Shown: positions 7,726 to 16,005 of the stretch, one piece after another
How the letters are laid out: each line of letters opens with the position of its first letter
Numbering within the stretch: position 1 is the stretch's first letter
Assembly: GCF_001189915.1 (NCBI RefSeq)
Contig: NZ_LFLS01000017.1
Span: 1 to 64,000 of the forward strand
Direction: 5' to 3'
DNA from: Herbaspirillum autotrophicum
Lineage (GTDB): Bacteria; Pseudomonadota; Gammaproteobacteria; Burkholderiales; Burkholderiaceae_D
DNA: 64,000 bases
Position numbers and translations under genes: made by a program
Notes under the pieces: generated by a model
The model's database searches: none
The model's input: only the letters and a program-made list of their open reading frames with translations
Told to the model about the DNA's origin: nothing

Positions 7726-8436
7726 TCACCCCACGCTCAGACCAAGCTCTGCCACCAGCACTGCTGCCTGCCGATGAGAAATGGTGGCACCGCGAAACAA
7801 TTTGGCTTCGGTCAGTTTCAGGCCGCCGATATCGGCTTCGCGCAAATCTGCGCCTTCGAAGCGCGCCTGTTTGAGATTGGCGTCGCGCAAACTGCCGCCG
7901 ACAAATACCGCCTCGCGGAAATCGCATGCAGACAGATCGGCGTCGGAAAAATCCAGTTGTAACAGACGGCTTTTGCGGAATGACATCTTGCGCAGATCAG
8001 CGCCGATCAGCAAACACTCTTCAAAACTCAGCGCCAGATAACCGACATCTTCAAAACTGGCGCCGGTCAGCTTGCAGCCGTGGTACGAGGCTGACGACAA
8101 TTTGGCGCGACGCCATTTCACATTGTTCAGGTCGCAATGCCTGAATTGCGCGTCGGTCAGCACCGCCGCTTCAAAGTCGGCCTCACGGCCACGACATTTG
8201 TGCCAGCTGGTATGCGCAAGATCAGTCGCATACCAGGAAGTCTCGGCAAAACTGCAGCGATTGAAAGTGCAGGCACGCAGCACCAGCCGCGAAAAATCGG
8301 CGCCGTCAAAATCGCAATCGTCAAATACCAGCGGCGCTGTGGCTGCCGCCATCAAGACTTCCATTTGTTGCCGGTCAATCGTGGCGCCGGCAATACTGCC
8401 CGGCTCCAGTTGCAATTGCATACCGCTGTTTTCCAT
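7726..8436 (-). CDS. Pentapeptide-repeat protein, Qnr-like layout
   Basis: 236 aa, built almost wholly of A(D/N)LxX pentapeptides from about residue 35 to 215 (for example FDGADFSRLVL, GADLRKMSF, SDADLSACDFREAVF, GADLREADI). The C-terminal end (ISHRQAAVLVAELGLSVG) resembles the short terminal helix of Qnr proteins, which has the form xxxQAxxLxxxLGIxV. Qnr and McbG proteins mimic DNA and protect gyrase and topoisomerase IV from inhibitors. Whether this protein does so is unknown; many chromosomal pentapeptide proteins have no known role. It leads a two-gene unit with the FMN dehydrogenase. Confidence 0.85.
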   Translation of the reverse strand: MENSGMQLQLEPGSIAGATIDRQQMEVLMAAATAPLVFDDCDFDGADFSRLVLRACTFNRCSFAETSWYATDLAHTSWHKCRGREADFEAAVLTDAQFRHCDLNNVKWRRAKLSSASYHGCKLTGASFEDVGYLALSFEECLLIGADLRKMSFRKSRLLQLDFSDADLSACDFREAVFVGGSLRDANLKQARFEGADLREADIGGLKLTEAKLFRGATISHRQAAVLVAELGLSVG

Positions 8437-8502
8437 ATGTCATCACCTGTCAGAATGGAATGCATTTTGTCACAGCGACGATCTGCGATCAGAAAAATAA
8501 TC

Positions 8503-8533
8503 TGCATCCGTTTTTGAAACCGCTTCGTATAAG
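8503..8533 (+). promoter_or_regulatory. Candidate ECF-type promoter of the fasciclin gene
   Basis: TGCATCC (8503-8509) and CGTATAAG (8526-8533) are separated by 16 bases, an arrangement typical of ECF sigma promoters, and lie about 55 nt upstream of the fasciclin start. The -35-like block is close to the CCATCC reported for mycobacterial SigK. The neighbouring SigK-like sigma factor is the natural candidate to use it. No copy is seen upstream of the sigma gene itself. Confidence 0.45.
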
Positions 8534-8586
8534 TTGGTACGCGGGCTGCATTTTGCAGACGCGTCCCACTGCAAAGGATGTGCAAA

Positions 8587-9189
8587 ATGAACCCGATCCT
8601 GATCAAAAAGCCGTTACTGTCCGCCATGCTGGCAGTCGCCTGTATCAGCGGCGCCGGTCTGGCCCACGCCCAAATGGACAAAATGGACAATATGTCGAAC
8701 GACCATGCGGTGATGGTCGGCGGCCAAAGCATGCTGCCCGCCAGGGATATCGTCGACAACGCCGTCAACTCCGCCGATCACACTACCCTGGTTGCTGCCG
8801 TCAAGGCCGCCGGACTGGTCGACACGCTCAAGGGTAAAGGCCCGTTTACCGTGTTTGCCCCGGTCAATTCGGCCTTCGCCGCATTGCCGGCCGGCACCGT
8901 GGATACCCTGCTCAAGCCTGAAAACAAGGCCACGCTGACCAAAATCCTGACCTATCACGTGGTGGCCGGCAAGCTCGACATGAAAGCCATGGTTGCCAAA
9001 ATCAAGGCCGGCGGCGGCAAGGCTGAACTGGCCACGGTCAGCGGCGGCAAGTTGTGGATCATGATGAATGGCCCGCACAACATCGTCATCAAGGATGAAA
9101 AAGGCGGCGTTGCCGATATCAGCACCTATGACGTATATCAGTCCAATGGCGTGATTCAGGTGATCGACCGGGTCCTGTTGCCGAACTGA
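8587..9189 (+). CDS. Secreted fasciclin (FAS1) domain protein
   Basis: 200 aa with start at ATG 8587, chosen because AAAGGA (8572-8577) is 9 nt upstream; an in-frame ATG at 8578 is too close to it. A signal peptide ends at about residue 27 (GAGLAHA). One FAS1 domain covers the rest, with both conserved blocks: FTVFAPVNSAFAALPAGTVD and LTYHVVAGKLD, and a terminal NGVIQVIDRVLLPN. FAS1 proteins are extracellular or periplasmic adhesion-type domains. The gene is followed by a hairpin (9196-9223) and then by a SigK-like sigma/anti-sigma pair, a context known for MPT70/MPT83 in mycobacteria. Confidence 0.93.
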   Translation: MNPILIKKPLLSAMLAVACISGAGLAHAQMDKMDNMSNDHAVMVGGQSMLPARDIVDNAVNSADHTTLVAAVKAAGLVDTLKGKGPFTVFAPVNSAFAALPAGTVDTLLKPENKATLTKILTYHVVAGKLDMKAMVAKIKAGGGKAELATVSGGKLWIMMNGPHNIVIKDEKGGVADISTYDVYQSNGVIQVIDRVLLPN

Positions 9190-9195
9190 TGCATG

Positions 9196-9223
9196 CACCG
9201 GCAAGGATTTCACCTTGCCGGTG
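9196..9223 (+). terminator. Hairpin after the fasciclin gene
   Basis: CACCGGCAAGG (9196-9206) and CCTTGCCGGTG (9213-9223) form a perfect 11-bp stem with a 6-nt loop, 6 nt after the fasciclin stop codon. There is no strong T-run behind it, so termination may be partial. Confidence 0.6.
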
Positions 9224-9360
9224 TGTTCAACGCAGGCAACCGCCCTCAATGGCGGGCAACTCCGCTCAAGAGACAACAACGGCACTACTTTCATGACAGT
9301 AAAAGATGAATGGCGCTTTCTCACTGGATACAGTACTCTCCCTGCAGGGAAAACACGCTG

Positions 9361-9374
9361 AAACAGCGCTGTTT
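9361..9374. promoter_or_regulatory. Perfect 14-bp palindrome before the sigma gene
   Basis: AAACAGCGCTGTTT reads the same on both strands and ends 18 nt before the preferred start of the sigma factor. It could be an operator, or a hairpin near the ribosome site. If the upstream start at 9306 were real, it would lie inside the coding region. Confidence 0.35.
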
Positions 9375-9392
9375 TGGACATCCACGAGGAGA

Positions 9393-9956
9393 ATGACTAT
9401 TCCGGCACCTGACGCTTCGCAATTGCAGAAATTCCTGGCCGAATGCGCGCTCGGGAATCAGCGCTCGTTCGAAGCGCTCTATCGCGCCGTCGCTCCGCAA
9501 CTGCTGGCGGTCGCGCTGAAAAGCCTGCGCCGCAACGACTGGGCCGAAGAGGTATTGCAGGAGAGTTTCGTGCGCATCTGGCATAACGCCGGACGCTACG
9601 ATGCGGCGCTGTCCGCACCGTTGACCTGGATGATCAACATCACCCGTAATCTGGCCATCGATCAATTGCGCCGGCGGCGTGAAGAGAGCCTGCCCGAAAG
9701 CGGTCCCGAATCCACCGATGAGCGCGCCGACGACAGCGCCGGTCCGCACGATCTGGCGCAGACGGCACAAGAAAAGGTCGCGCTTGACCGCTGTCTCGAT
9801 ACGCTCGAAGGCAAACAGCGGCAGTCGATCGTGATTGCTTATTTTCAGGGTATTTCGTATGCCGAACTGGCGCAGCAGATGAGCGCCCCGCTGGGTTCGG
9901 TCAAATCCTGGATACGACGTGGCATGGAGCGTCTGCGGACGTGTCTTGAATCATGA
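9393..9956 (+). CDS. ECF sigma factor, SigK-like
   Basis: 187 aa from ATG 9393; AGGAG sits just before it but unusually close (1-2 nt), so the in-frame ATG at 9306 (216 aa) remains possible. Region 2 is about 15-85 (WAEEVLQESFVRIWHNAG, LTWMINITRNLAIDQLRRR), followed by an acidic linker, then region 4 at about 130-185 (GISYAELAQQMSAPLGSVKSW). The stop overlaps the anti-sigma start (ATGA), the usual arrangement for SigK/RskA-type pairs. The expected target is the fasciclin gene upstream. Confidence 0.9.
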   Translation: MTIPAPDASQLQKFLAECALGNQRSFEALYRAVAPQLLAVALKSLRRNDWAEEVLQESFVRIWHNAGRYDAALSAPLTWMINITRNLAIDQLRRRREESLPESGPESTDERADDSAGPHDLAQTAQEKVALDRCLDTLEGKQRQSIVIAYFQGISYAELAQQMSAPLGSVKSWIRRGMERLRTCLES

Positions 9957-10624
9957 ATTACTCACAACCAACATTACGCCGTGCTCTCGCAGCCGAATAC
10001 GCGCTGGGCACCATGGCGCCGGCGGCACGACGCCGTTTCGAACAATTGATGCAAGATGACCGTGCGTTACGCGGAGAAGTTGCACAATGGCAGGAAGTCC
10101 TGTCTGGCCTGGGCTCCTCGCTGCCATTGAAACAGCCGCCGGAACGGGTCTGGAAAGCGATTCTGGCGCGCATCCAGCCGCATACCGCCAAAACCCCGCG
10201 TCCGCTGTGGCACTGGCTGGTCGGCGGGCTGGCGACGCTGTCACTGGTCATCAGCGTAGTCTTCACGCTGCAACCGCCAGCGGCACCGGCCTATCTGGCA
10301 GCACTACAAAACGACGCCACTGTTACCGCTTTGACAATTACTGCCCGCGGCAGCGAACTCGAAGTGCAACCGCTGGCAGCCGCACCGATTGCCAGCAATC
10401 AGAGTCTGGAACTGTGGATCGTGCCGACCGCCGGCAAGGCCATCTCGCTGGGCGTGGTGCCGACGCAGGGCAACAAGCGCATCCAGCTGACTCCGGCGCA
10501 ACAGCGTGAAATCGGCGACAGTACGCTGCTGGCAGTCACGCTGGAACCGTTGGGCGGCTCGCCCACCGGCGTGGCTACCGGTCCGATTGTCTACAAGGGC
10601 TACCTGAAGACCGTGCGCTCCTGA
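9953..10624 (+). CDS. Anti-sigma factor, RskA/anti-sigma-K family
   Basis: 223 aa. Residues 1-80 form the cytoplasmic sigma-binding part (LAAEYALGTMAPAARRRFEQL is the typical anti-sigma-K opening). One membrane helix lies at about 85-105 (LVGGLATLSLVISVVF). The periplasmic part 110-223 has the RskA pattern (LELWIVPTAGKAISLGVVPT, TLLAVTLEPLGGSPTG). It would hold the cotranscribed sigma factor inactive at the membrane and release it by proteolysis on an envelope or redox signal. It overlaps the sigma gene by 4 nt and is followed by a strong terminator. Confidence 0.92.
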   Translation: MNYSQPTLRRALAAEYALGTMAPAARRRFEQLMQDDRALRGEVAQWQEVLSGLGSSLPLKQPPERVWKAILARIQPHTAKTPRPLWHWLVGGLATLSLVISVVFTLQPPAAPAYLAALQNDATVTALTITARGSELEVQPLAAAPIASNQSLELWIVPTAGKAISLGVVPTQGNKRIQLTPAQQREIGDSTLLAVTLEPLGGSPTGVATGPIVYKGYLKTVRS

Positions 10625-10683
10625 TCTGACGCTGCGGATCAACCGCAGCCGATTTTCCGCTTTTGACTGAAGCACCAGGCTCA

Positions 10684-10717
10684 CGCCCCGGCACAGAACG
10701 ACTTGCCGGGGCGTTTT
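10684..10717 (+). terminator. Intrinsic terminator of the sigma/anti-sigma unit
   Basis: CGCCCCGGCA (10684-10693) pairs with TGCCGGGGCG (10704-10713) and is followed by TTTTA. The remaining spacer to 10898 must carry the msbA promoter; TACAAT is present near 10755 but no good -35 was found. Confidence 0.8.
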
Positions 10718-10898
10718 ACATCCTGTCGGCACCGAAATCAGCCCCACTTTGAATTACAATGTGGCCCTGACGAATTGCGGCCTGCCGCAATCCACACGTA
10801 CATGAATAAATGCAGTTTTGCCGGTTTTGCCGGCCTTGCCGCGTTATTGATCTCAATGCAGCGGCATTTATGGTCTGCTGCCGAAAGCAAGGAACAGG

Positions 10899-12635
10899 AT
10901 GATTTTCCCCCTCACCGTCAAGCGACTCGCAGAACTGCATCGTCCATTCAAAAAGCGCCTGACGCTGGCCTTCATTGCCATGATCATCACCGCCGCCACC
11001 GAACCGGTGGTGCCGTACATCTTCCAGGTACTGCTGGACAAGGGTTTTGTCGGCAAACCAAGCTTTTCGCTGTGGCTGGTGCCATTGGCGGTGATCGGCA
11101 TCTTCGTCATCCGTGGCGCCTCGACCTTCACCAGTACCTACATGATGACCTGGGTGTCGACCCGCGTCCTCAATGAGCTGCGACGCCAGATGTTCAGCCG
11201 CATGCTGGATTTGCCGATCGACTTTTACGCCACCAATACGGTCGGCAAGGTGATCAACTCGATGATGTTCGAAGTGCAGCAAATCATCGACATGATCACC
11301 AAGGTATTTACCTCCATCGTCCGTTCGGCACTCACCGTGCTCGGCTTGCTGGCGTGGCTGCTGTATCTGAACTGGGTGCTGACCATCGTCACGCTGGTCT
11401 TGCTGCCGCTGATCGCGATTGTGGTCCGTACTACCGGCAAACGGCTCAAGAAACTCAACCAGGATTCGCTCGGGGTCAATGCCGAGCTGACCCAAGTCAT
11501 TGAAGAAACCACCCGCGCCCAGCAAGTGATCAAGATTTTCGGTGGTCAGGATTACGAAAAGCAACGCTTCCATGAGCGCGCCGAAAACCTGCGCCGTTAC
11601 ACCATGCGCATGACCGGCACCTTTGCCGCCACCGTGCCGATCACGCAATTGATGACCGCCTGCGCCGTCGCCATCGTGATCGTCATGGCGTTGATTCAGT
11701 CGGGTAACGGCCAGATCACGGTTGGCGGTTTCGTCTCGTTCATTACCGCCATGCTGATGCTGCTGACCCCGCTCAAACAGCTGGCGGAAGTCAACGGCCC
11801 GTTGCAACGCGGCATGGCTGCTGCCGATGCGGTGTTCGGCCTGATCGATAAAACCACCGAACGCACTACCGGTCAGCCGTTGCAGCAACGCAGCAGTGGC
11901 CGCGTCGAATTTTCTCACGTCGGCTTTTCTTATCCGGGCCATGAACAATTGGCCTTGCGCGATATCAATCTGAGCGTGCAACCCGGCGAAACCATTGCGT
12001 TCGTCGGCATGTCCGGCGGCGGCAAGTCAACCCTGGTGAGTCTGATTCCCGGCTTTTATTCGGCCACCTCCGGTGCCATCCTGCTGGACGGTCAACCGAT
12101 TGAAGAAATCTCGCTGACCAGCCTGCGCCAGCAAATCGCCATGGTCAGCCAAAGCGTGGTGCTGTTCGACGATACCCTCGCTGCCAATATTGCTTACGGC
12201 GACAACAACCCGGATCCGGCCCGGATTGACGCCGCTGTCAACGCCGCGTATCTGACCGATGTAGTGCAAGGTTTGCCGCACGGCCTCGCCACCCATATCG
12301 GCGACAACGGTTCGCGCCTGTCGGGCGGCCAGCGTCAGCGCGTGGCGATTGCCCGGGCCATCTACAAAGATGCGCCGATCCTGATTCTGGACGAAGCCAC
12401 ATCAGCCCTCGATACCGAATCCGAACGCGCCGTGCAGGCCGCGCTGGAACGCCTGATGCAAGGCCGCACCACGTTCGTGATTGCGCACCGGCTGTCGACC
12501 ATCGAACGCGCCGACCGCATCGTCGTGCTGTCGCATGGCGAAATCGTCGAAGTCGGCACACATCAGGAGTTGTTGGCCAATAACAGTGTCTATGCCAACC
12601 TGCATCGCCTGCAGTTTTCGCAGGAAGCAGCCTGA
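10899..12635 (+). CDS. msbA: MsbA-like lipid A flippase (ABC half-transporter)
   Basis: 578 aa, the family length. An N-terminal domain of six helices (about 25-305) is fused to a nucleotide-binding domain with Walker A GMSGGGKST near 370, signature LSGGQRQR near 473 and Walker B ILILDEATSALD near 493. The homodimer would flip lipid A-core across the inner membrane. It is followed by three glycosyltransferase genes on the same strand, which supports a role in envelope polysaccharide export. A paralogous lipid/peptide exporter cannot be excluded without a tree. Confidence 0.9.
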   Translation: MIFPLTVKRLAELHRPFKKRLTLAFIAMIITAATEPVVPYIFQVLLDKGFVGKPSFSLWLVPLAVIGIFVIRGASTFTSTYMMTWVSTRVLNELRRQMFSRMLDLPIDFYATNTVGKVINSMMFEVQQIIDMITKVFTSIVRSALTVLGLLAWLLYLNWVLTIVTLVLLPLIAIVVRTTGKRLKKLNQDSLGVNAELTQVIEETTRAQQVIKIFGGQDYEKQRFHERAENLRRYTMRMTGTFAATVPITQLMTACAVAIVIVMALIQSGNGQITVGGFVSFITAMLMLLTPLKQLAEVNGPLQRGMAAADAVFGLIDKTTERTTGQPLQQRSSGRVEFSHVGFSYPGHEQLALRDINLSVQPGETIAFVGMSGGGKSTLVSLIPGFYSATSGAILLDGQPIEEISLTSLRQQIAMVSQSVVLFDDTLAANIAYGDNNPDPARIDAAVNAAYLTDVVQGLPHGLATHIGDNGSRLSGGQRQRVAIARAIYKDAPILILDEATSALDTESERAVQAALERLMQGRTTFVIAHRLSTIERADRIVVLSHGEIVEVGTHQELLANNSVYANLHRLQFSQEAA

Positions 12636-12711
12636 CACCATCGATGCAGCAACCGGCCCGATAATTTCAAATAAGCACGCTCACGCGCACCATAAAAGGC
12701 GACAGACCTCC

Positions 12712-13860
12712 ATGAACCAGACCTCAGCGACCCCCATGCCAATCACGCAGACGCCCGTCGGGCGTTCGCTCATCCCGGCGTCATTGCTGCAGAAGTCGGA
12801 CAAGATCTTGTTCATCGCCCATCTGGCGCTGGGCGATTTCACCTATCTGCAAAATTTCTTTCAGGCCTTCGCTGCCGCCAACCCCCATCTCCAGGTGCAT
12901 TTGTGGGTCGACGAAGTACGCCGTACCGGCGACAGCAGCCAATGGCCGCATCTGAAAAAATACGCGCTGTATGACTGGGTCGCCGCCTGCCCGTTTTTTG
13001 CCAAGGTTTACAGCCAGACCTACAGCCCCGAGCTGTATCAGGAATCGATTCGCGCAGCGCAGCAGGAGCAATATCCGATTGTGGTGTCGCTGGCGACGCT
13101 GCGCCCGCATCTGTATGCCGGGCTGGCGCGCAGTATCAGCCCGCACGGTTTCGTGGTCGGCATGAAGAAGTCGGTGCAGTTGTTTCAATTGCACCATCAG
13201 CTGGCGTATCGCAAACTCGACGCCGTGATCCCGCCTTACGCCGATACCGGCAGCGGACAACATCACATCAGCGATGTCTATGCGCACTGGTTCCGCCAGC
13301 TCAGCGGGCTCGATGTGCCGCCGGCGGCGCGCTTTCCGTTTGTCGCGATTCCCGATCAATGGCAACAATACGCCCGGCAAAAACTGCAAGCCTGGGGCTT
13401 TGCGCCACGCAGCGGCAAGCTGATTTTCATCAACCCGTTTGCCAAAACCAAAAAACGCTGCTGGCCGCTGGAGCATGTAGCAGCGCTGATCGCCGCCATG
13501 CAGCGTCAGGCCCAATGGCAAGATGCCTGCTTCATCGTCAATGCGGTACCGCAAGAGCTGGCACAGGCACGGCAGGTCATCCAGAGCTATTCATTGCAGC
13601 GCACGGAACTGTTCAGTGCGGAAGACAATTTCTTTCAACTGCCGGCAGTATTGTGTCAATGCGATCTGATCATCTCGGTCGAAACTGCCGTCATGCATCT
13701 GGCCAATGCCGTGCATGTGCCGGTGATCGCGCTGATGCGCCAGAAAAATCCGGAATGGGTGCCGATCGACAGTGCCAACAGCACCGTCATCACGGCCCCG
13801 CATCGGCGTGACTGGGTCAAGGCCGTCACGGTAGAACAAGTCATGAAAGCCATCCAATGA
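12712..13860 (+). CDS. Glycosyltransferase family 9 (heptosyltransferase-like)
   Basis: 382 aa from ATG 12712; the frame is open further upstream to 12481 but that part lies within msbA. The N-terminal half starts with KILFIAHLALGDF, the usual GT9 opening. The C-terminal half carries the nucleotide-sugar side: LIFINPFAKTKKRCWPLEH and CDLIISVETAVMHLANA, the GT9 signature near residue 325. It probably adds a heptose or related sugar to lipid A-core at the inner face of the membrane. It ends in an ATGA overlap with the GT8 gene that follows. Confidence 0.88.
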   Translation: MNQTSATPMPITQTPVGRSLIPASLLQKSDKILFIAHLALGDFTYLQNFFQAFAAANPHLQVHLWVDEVRRTGDSSQWPHLKKYALYDWVAACPFFAKVYSQTYSPELYQESIRAAQQEQYPIVVSLATLRPHLYAGLARSISPHGFVVGMKKSVQLFQLHHQLAYRKLDAVIPPYADTGSGQHHISDVYAHWFRQLSGLDVPPAARFPFVAIPDQWQQYARQKLQAWGFAPRSGKLIFINPFAKTKKRCWPLEHVAALIAAMQRQAQWQDACFIVNAVPQELAQARQVIQSYSLQRTELFSAEDNFFQLPAVLCQCDLIISVETAVMHLANAVHVPVIALMRQKNPEWVPIDSANSTVITAPHRRDWVKAVTVEQVMKAIQ

Positions 13861-14843
13861 ACCAGACCGTCACCTCCCCTGTCGCTGCCGGCAGCAATGC
13901 GCAGTCCTCATTTCATATTGCGTTCTGCGTCGACAATAATTACTTCCGGGCGATGGGCGCGACCATCACCTCGATCATCGCCAATAATCCGGGGCAACAC
14001 TTTACCTTCCACGTCCTGACGCTGGAAGCGTCGGCAGATCATCAGCGCCGCCTGCAGCAGCTGGAACAGATGTATCCGGTCAGTACCCAATTGCATTTGC
14101 TTGATCTGGCGTCATTCGAACAGTTCTCGCATTTCCTCGGTCATTCACATTACTCGCTGTCGATTTTCACGCGGCTGGTGATTCCCAATGTATTGCGCGA
14201 CCAGACCGACCGCGTGTTGTACCTGGATGCCGACATCCTGTGCGTCAACAAACTCGATGACATGATTGCCATGGATATCAGCCAGGATATCGCGGTGGTG
14301 GTACCCGATGCGCCGGTGACCACGCAACGGCGGGTGGCGGCACTGGACTTACCGCACGCCGAGTATTTCAACGCCGGCGTGCTGCTCATCAATATCGAGA
14401 ACTGGCTGGCCAATGATATCTCCGCGCAAACGCTCGATACGCTGATGAACGGCACCAAGGAAATGCGTTTCAATGATCAGGACGCACTCAACATCGTACT
14501 CAATGGCCGCGCCCGGTATATCTCGCCGCGCTGGAATTATCTGTACGATCTGATCCACGACCTCAACGTCAACAAGACCGCCATGCGCCCGGTCGGCAAA
14601 GCCGTCTTCATCCACTTCGCGGGCGCCGTCAAACCATGGACCGAATGGAGCGGCCATGATGCCCGCCTGCTGTTCCGCAAGTATCACGCGATGTCGCCCT
14701 GGGCCGATATGCCGCTCGATCAGGCACCGAAAAATACCAAGGAAATGCGCATGCATTCGCGCTTCATGTTTCGGCAGGGCAAACCGCTGGAAAGCCTGAA
14801 GTGGTATGTGAAATATCTGCAGGCGCGCCGCGCCCGCAAGTAA
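13857..14843 (+). CDS. Glycosyltransferase family 8 (LPS WaaJ/RfaJ-like), copy 1
   Basis: 328 aa. GT8 marks: HIAFCVDNNYFRAMGATITS at the start of the domain, the DxD metal site in VLYLDADILC near 120, AEYFNAGVLLINI near 175, FNDQDALNIVL near 205, and HFAGAVKPW near 250. It would transfer a hexose from a UDP-sugar to the lipopolysaccharide core. The next gene is a close homologue with the same motif order, so the pair arose by tandem duplication. Confidence 0.9.
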   Translation: MNQTVTSPVAAGSNAQSSFHIAFCVDNNYFRAMGATITSIIANNPGQHFTFHVLTLEASADHQRRLQQLEQMYPVSTQLHLLDLASFEQFSHFLGHSHYSLSIFTRLVIPNVLRDQTDRVLYLDADILCVNKLDDMIAMDISQDIAVVVPDAPVTTQRRVAALDLPHAEYFNAGVLLINIENWLANDISAQTLDTLMNGTKEMRFNDQDALNIVLNGRARYISPRWNYLYDLIHDLNVNKTAMRPVGKAVFIHFAGAVKPWTEWSGHDARLLFRKYHAMSPWADMPLDQAPKNTKEMRMHSRFMFRQGKPLESLKWYVKYLQARRARK

Positions 14844-14897
14844 CCAGCGCGGCACACACGCAATTCTTTTTCCATTTTCAAGACGGCTGCATCCGCA

Positions 14898-15875
14898 ATG
14901 ACCACCACTTCAGACTCCAGCTTTCACATCGCCTTCTGCGTCGACAATCACTATTTCCGCAGCATGGGTGCCACCATTGCCTCGGTCATTGCGAATAATC
15001 CGGGACGCCGCTTCACGTTTCACGTTTTCGCTTTCTCGATAACGCCGGAACAAACCCGTCGCATGCAGGAGTTTGAAAAAAATCCGGATATCCGGATGGT
15101 GCCGCACGTGGTGGACCCCGCCATTTTCCGCGAATTCTCGGACATGATTCAGTCGTCCTATCTGTCGCTGTCGACCTTTACCCGCCTGATCATCCCGTCG
15201 GCACTGAAGGACCAGACCGACCGCGTGCTGTATCTGGATGCCGACATGCTGTGCGTGGGCAGCGTCGATGAACTGGCGGCAATGGATATCAGCGACACCA
15301 TCGCGCTGGTGATTCCCGATGTCGGCTGGACCACCAACAATCAGCCGGACGGCCGTTACTCGGTACTGAATCTGAAGCACAAACAGTACTTCAATGCCGG
15401 GGTCATCTATATCAATATCCCACTGTGGGAACAGAACCGCATCAGCGAAACCGCGATTCAAACCCTGCTGGCCGACAGCAAGAAACTGGCCTTCAATGAT
15501 CAGGATGCGCTCAACATCGTGCTCGACGGCCGCGCCCGCTATATCGCGGTCAAATGGAATTACATCTACAGCATGATTGCCGATCTCAAACAAGGCAAAC
15601 TGCAGATGGCTTCGATCGGCGACGCCGTCTTCATTCACTTCGCCGGCGCCATCAAACCATGGAACGACTGGAGCGGTCACAACGCACGCGACATGTTCAA
15701 GCACTACCATGCGCTGTCGCCATGGCGCGACATGGCGCTCGATCAGGCGCCGCTGAACTACAAGGAAATGCGCATCTGCTCCCGCTCGCTGATGAAACAG
15801 GGGCGTTATCTGGAAGGCCTGCGCTGGTACTGCCGTTACCTGTGGACCAGTCTCGCCGGCAAATTCCGCAAATAA
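14898..15875 (+). CDS. Glycosyltransferase family 8 (LPS WaaJ/RfaJ-like), copy 2
   Basis: 325 aa and colinear with the upstream copy: HIAFCVDNHYFRSMGATIAS, VLYLDADMLC, FNAGVIYINI, FNDQDALNIVLDGRARYI, HFAGAIKPW. The most divergent stretch is about 45-90 and the insert around residues 140-155 (GWTTNNQPDGRYSVL), which may shift acceptor choice. It lies 54 nt after copy 1 and is the last gene of the msbA-GT9-GT8-GT8 run. No clear terminator follows in 15876-16005. Confidence 0.9.
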   Translation: MTTTSDSSFHIAFCVDNHYFRSMGATIASVIANNPGRRFTFHVFAFSITPEQTRRMQEFEKNPDIRMVPHVVDPAIFREFSDMIQSSYLSLSTFTRLIIPSALKDQTDRVLYLDADMLCVGSVDELAAMDISDTIALVIPDVGWTTNNQPDGRYSVLNLKHKQYFNAGVIYINIPLWEQNRISETAIQTLLADSKKLAFNDQDALNIVLDGRARYIAVKWNYIYSMIADLKQGKLQMASIGDAVFIHFAGAIKPWNDWSGHNARDMFKHYHALSPWRDMALDQAPLNYKEMRICSRSLMKQGRYLEGLRWYCRYLWTSLAGKFRK

Positions 15876-16005
15876 GACTGGCCGGGCGTTGGCGGCGCCA
15901 TCAACGTGAGGCGTGACAGGGAAGACAGCCGGTGCCATTCCGGCAAGGCACCCATTGCATGGAAATGGCGGCACGCCAACATCATCTGTCCGCGTGCCGG
16001 CGGTG

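Noticed and set aside
10716..11981. 421-codon antisense frame over msbA
   Set aside because: His/Gln-rich shadow of a GC-rich gene; the plus strand has a complete MsbA with all motifs.
15925..15955. Possible hairpin (GGTGCC / GGCACC) after the second GT8 gene
   Set aside because: Stem of six with a long loop and no T-run; not a credible terminator.
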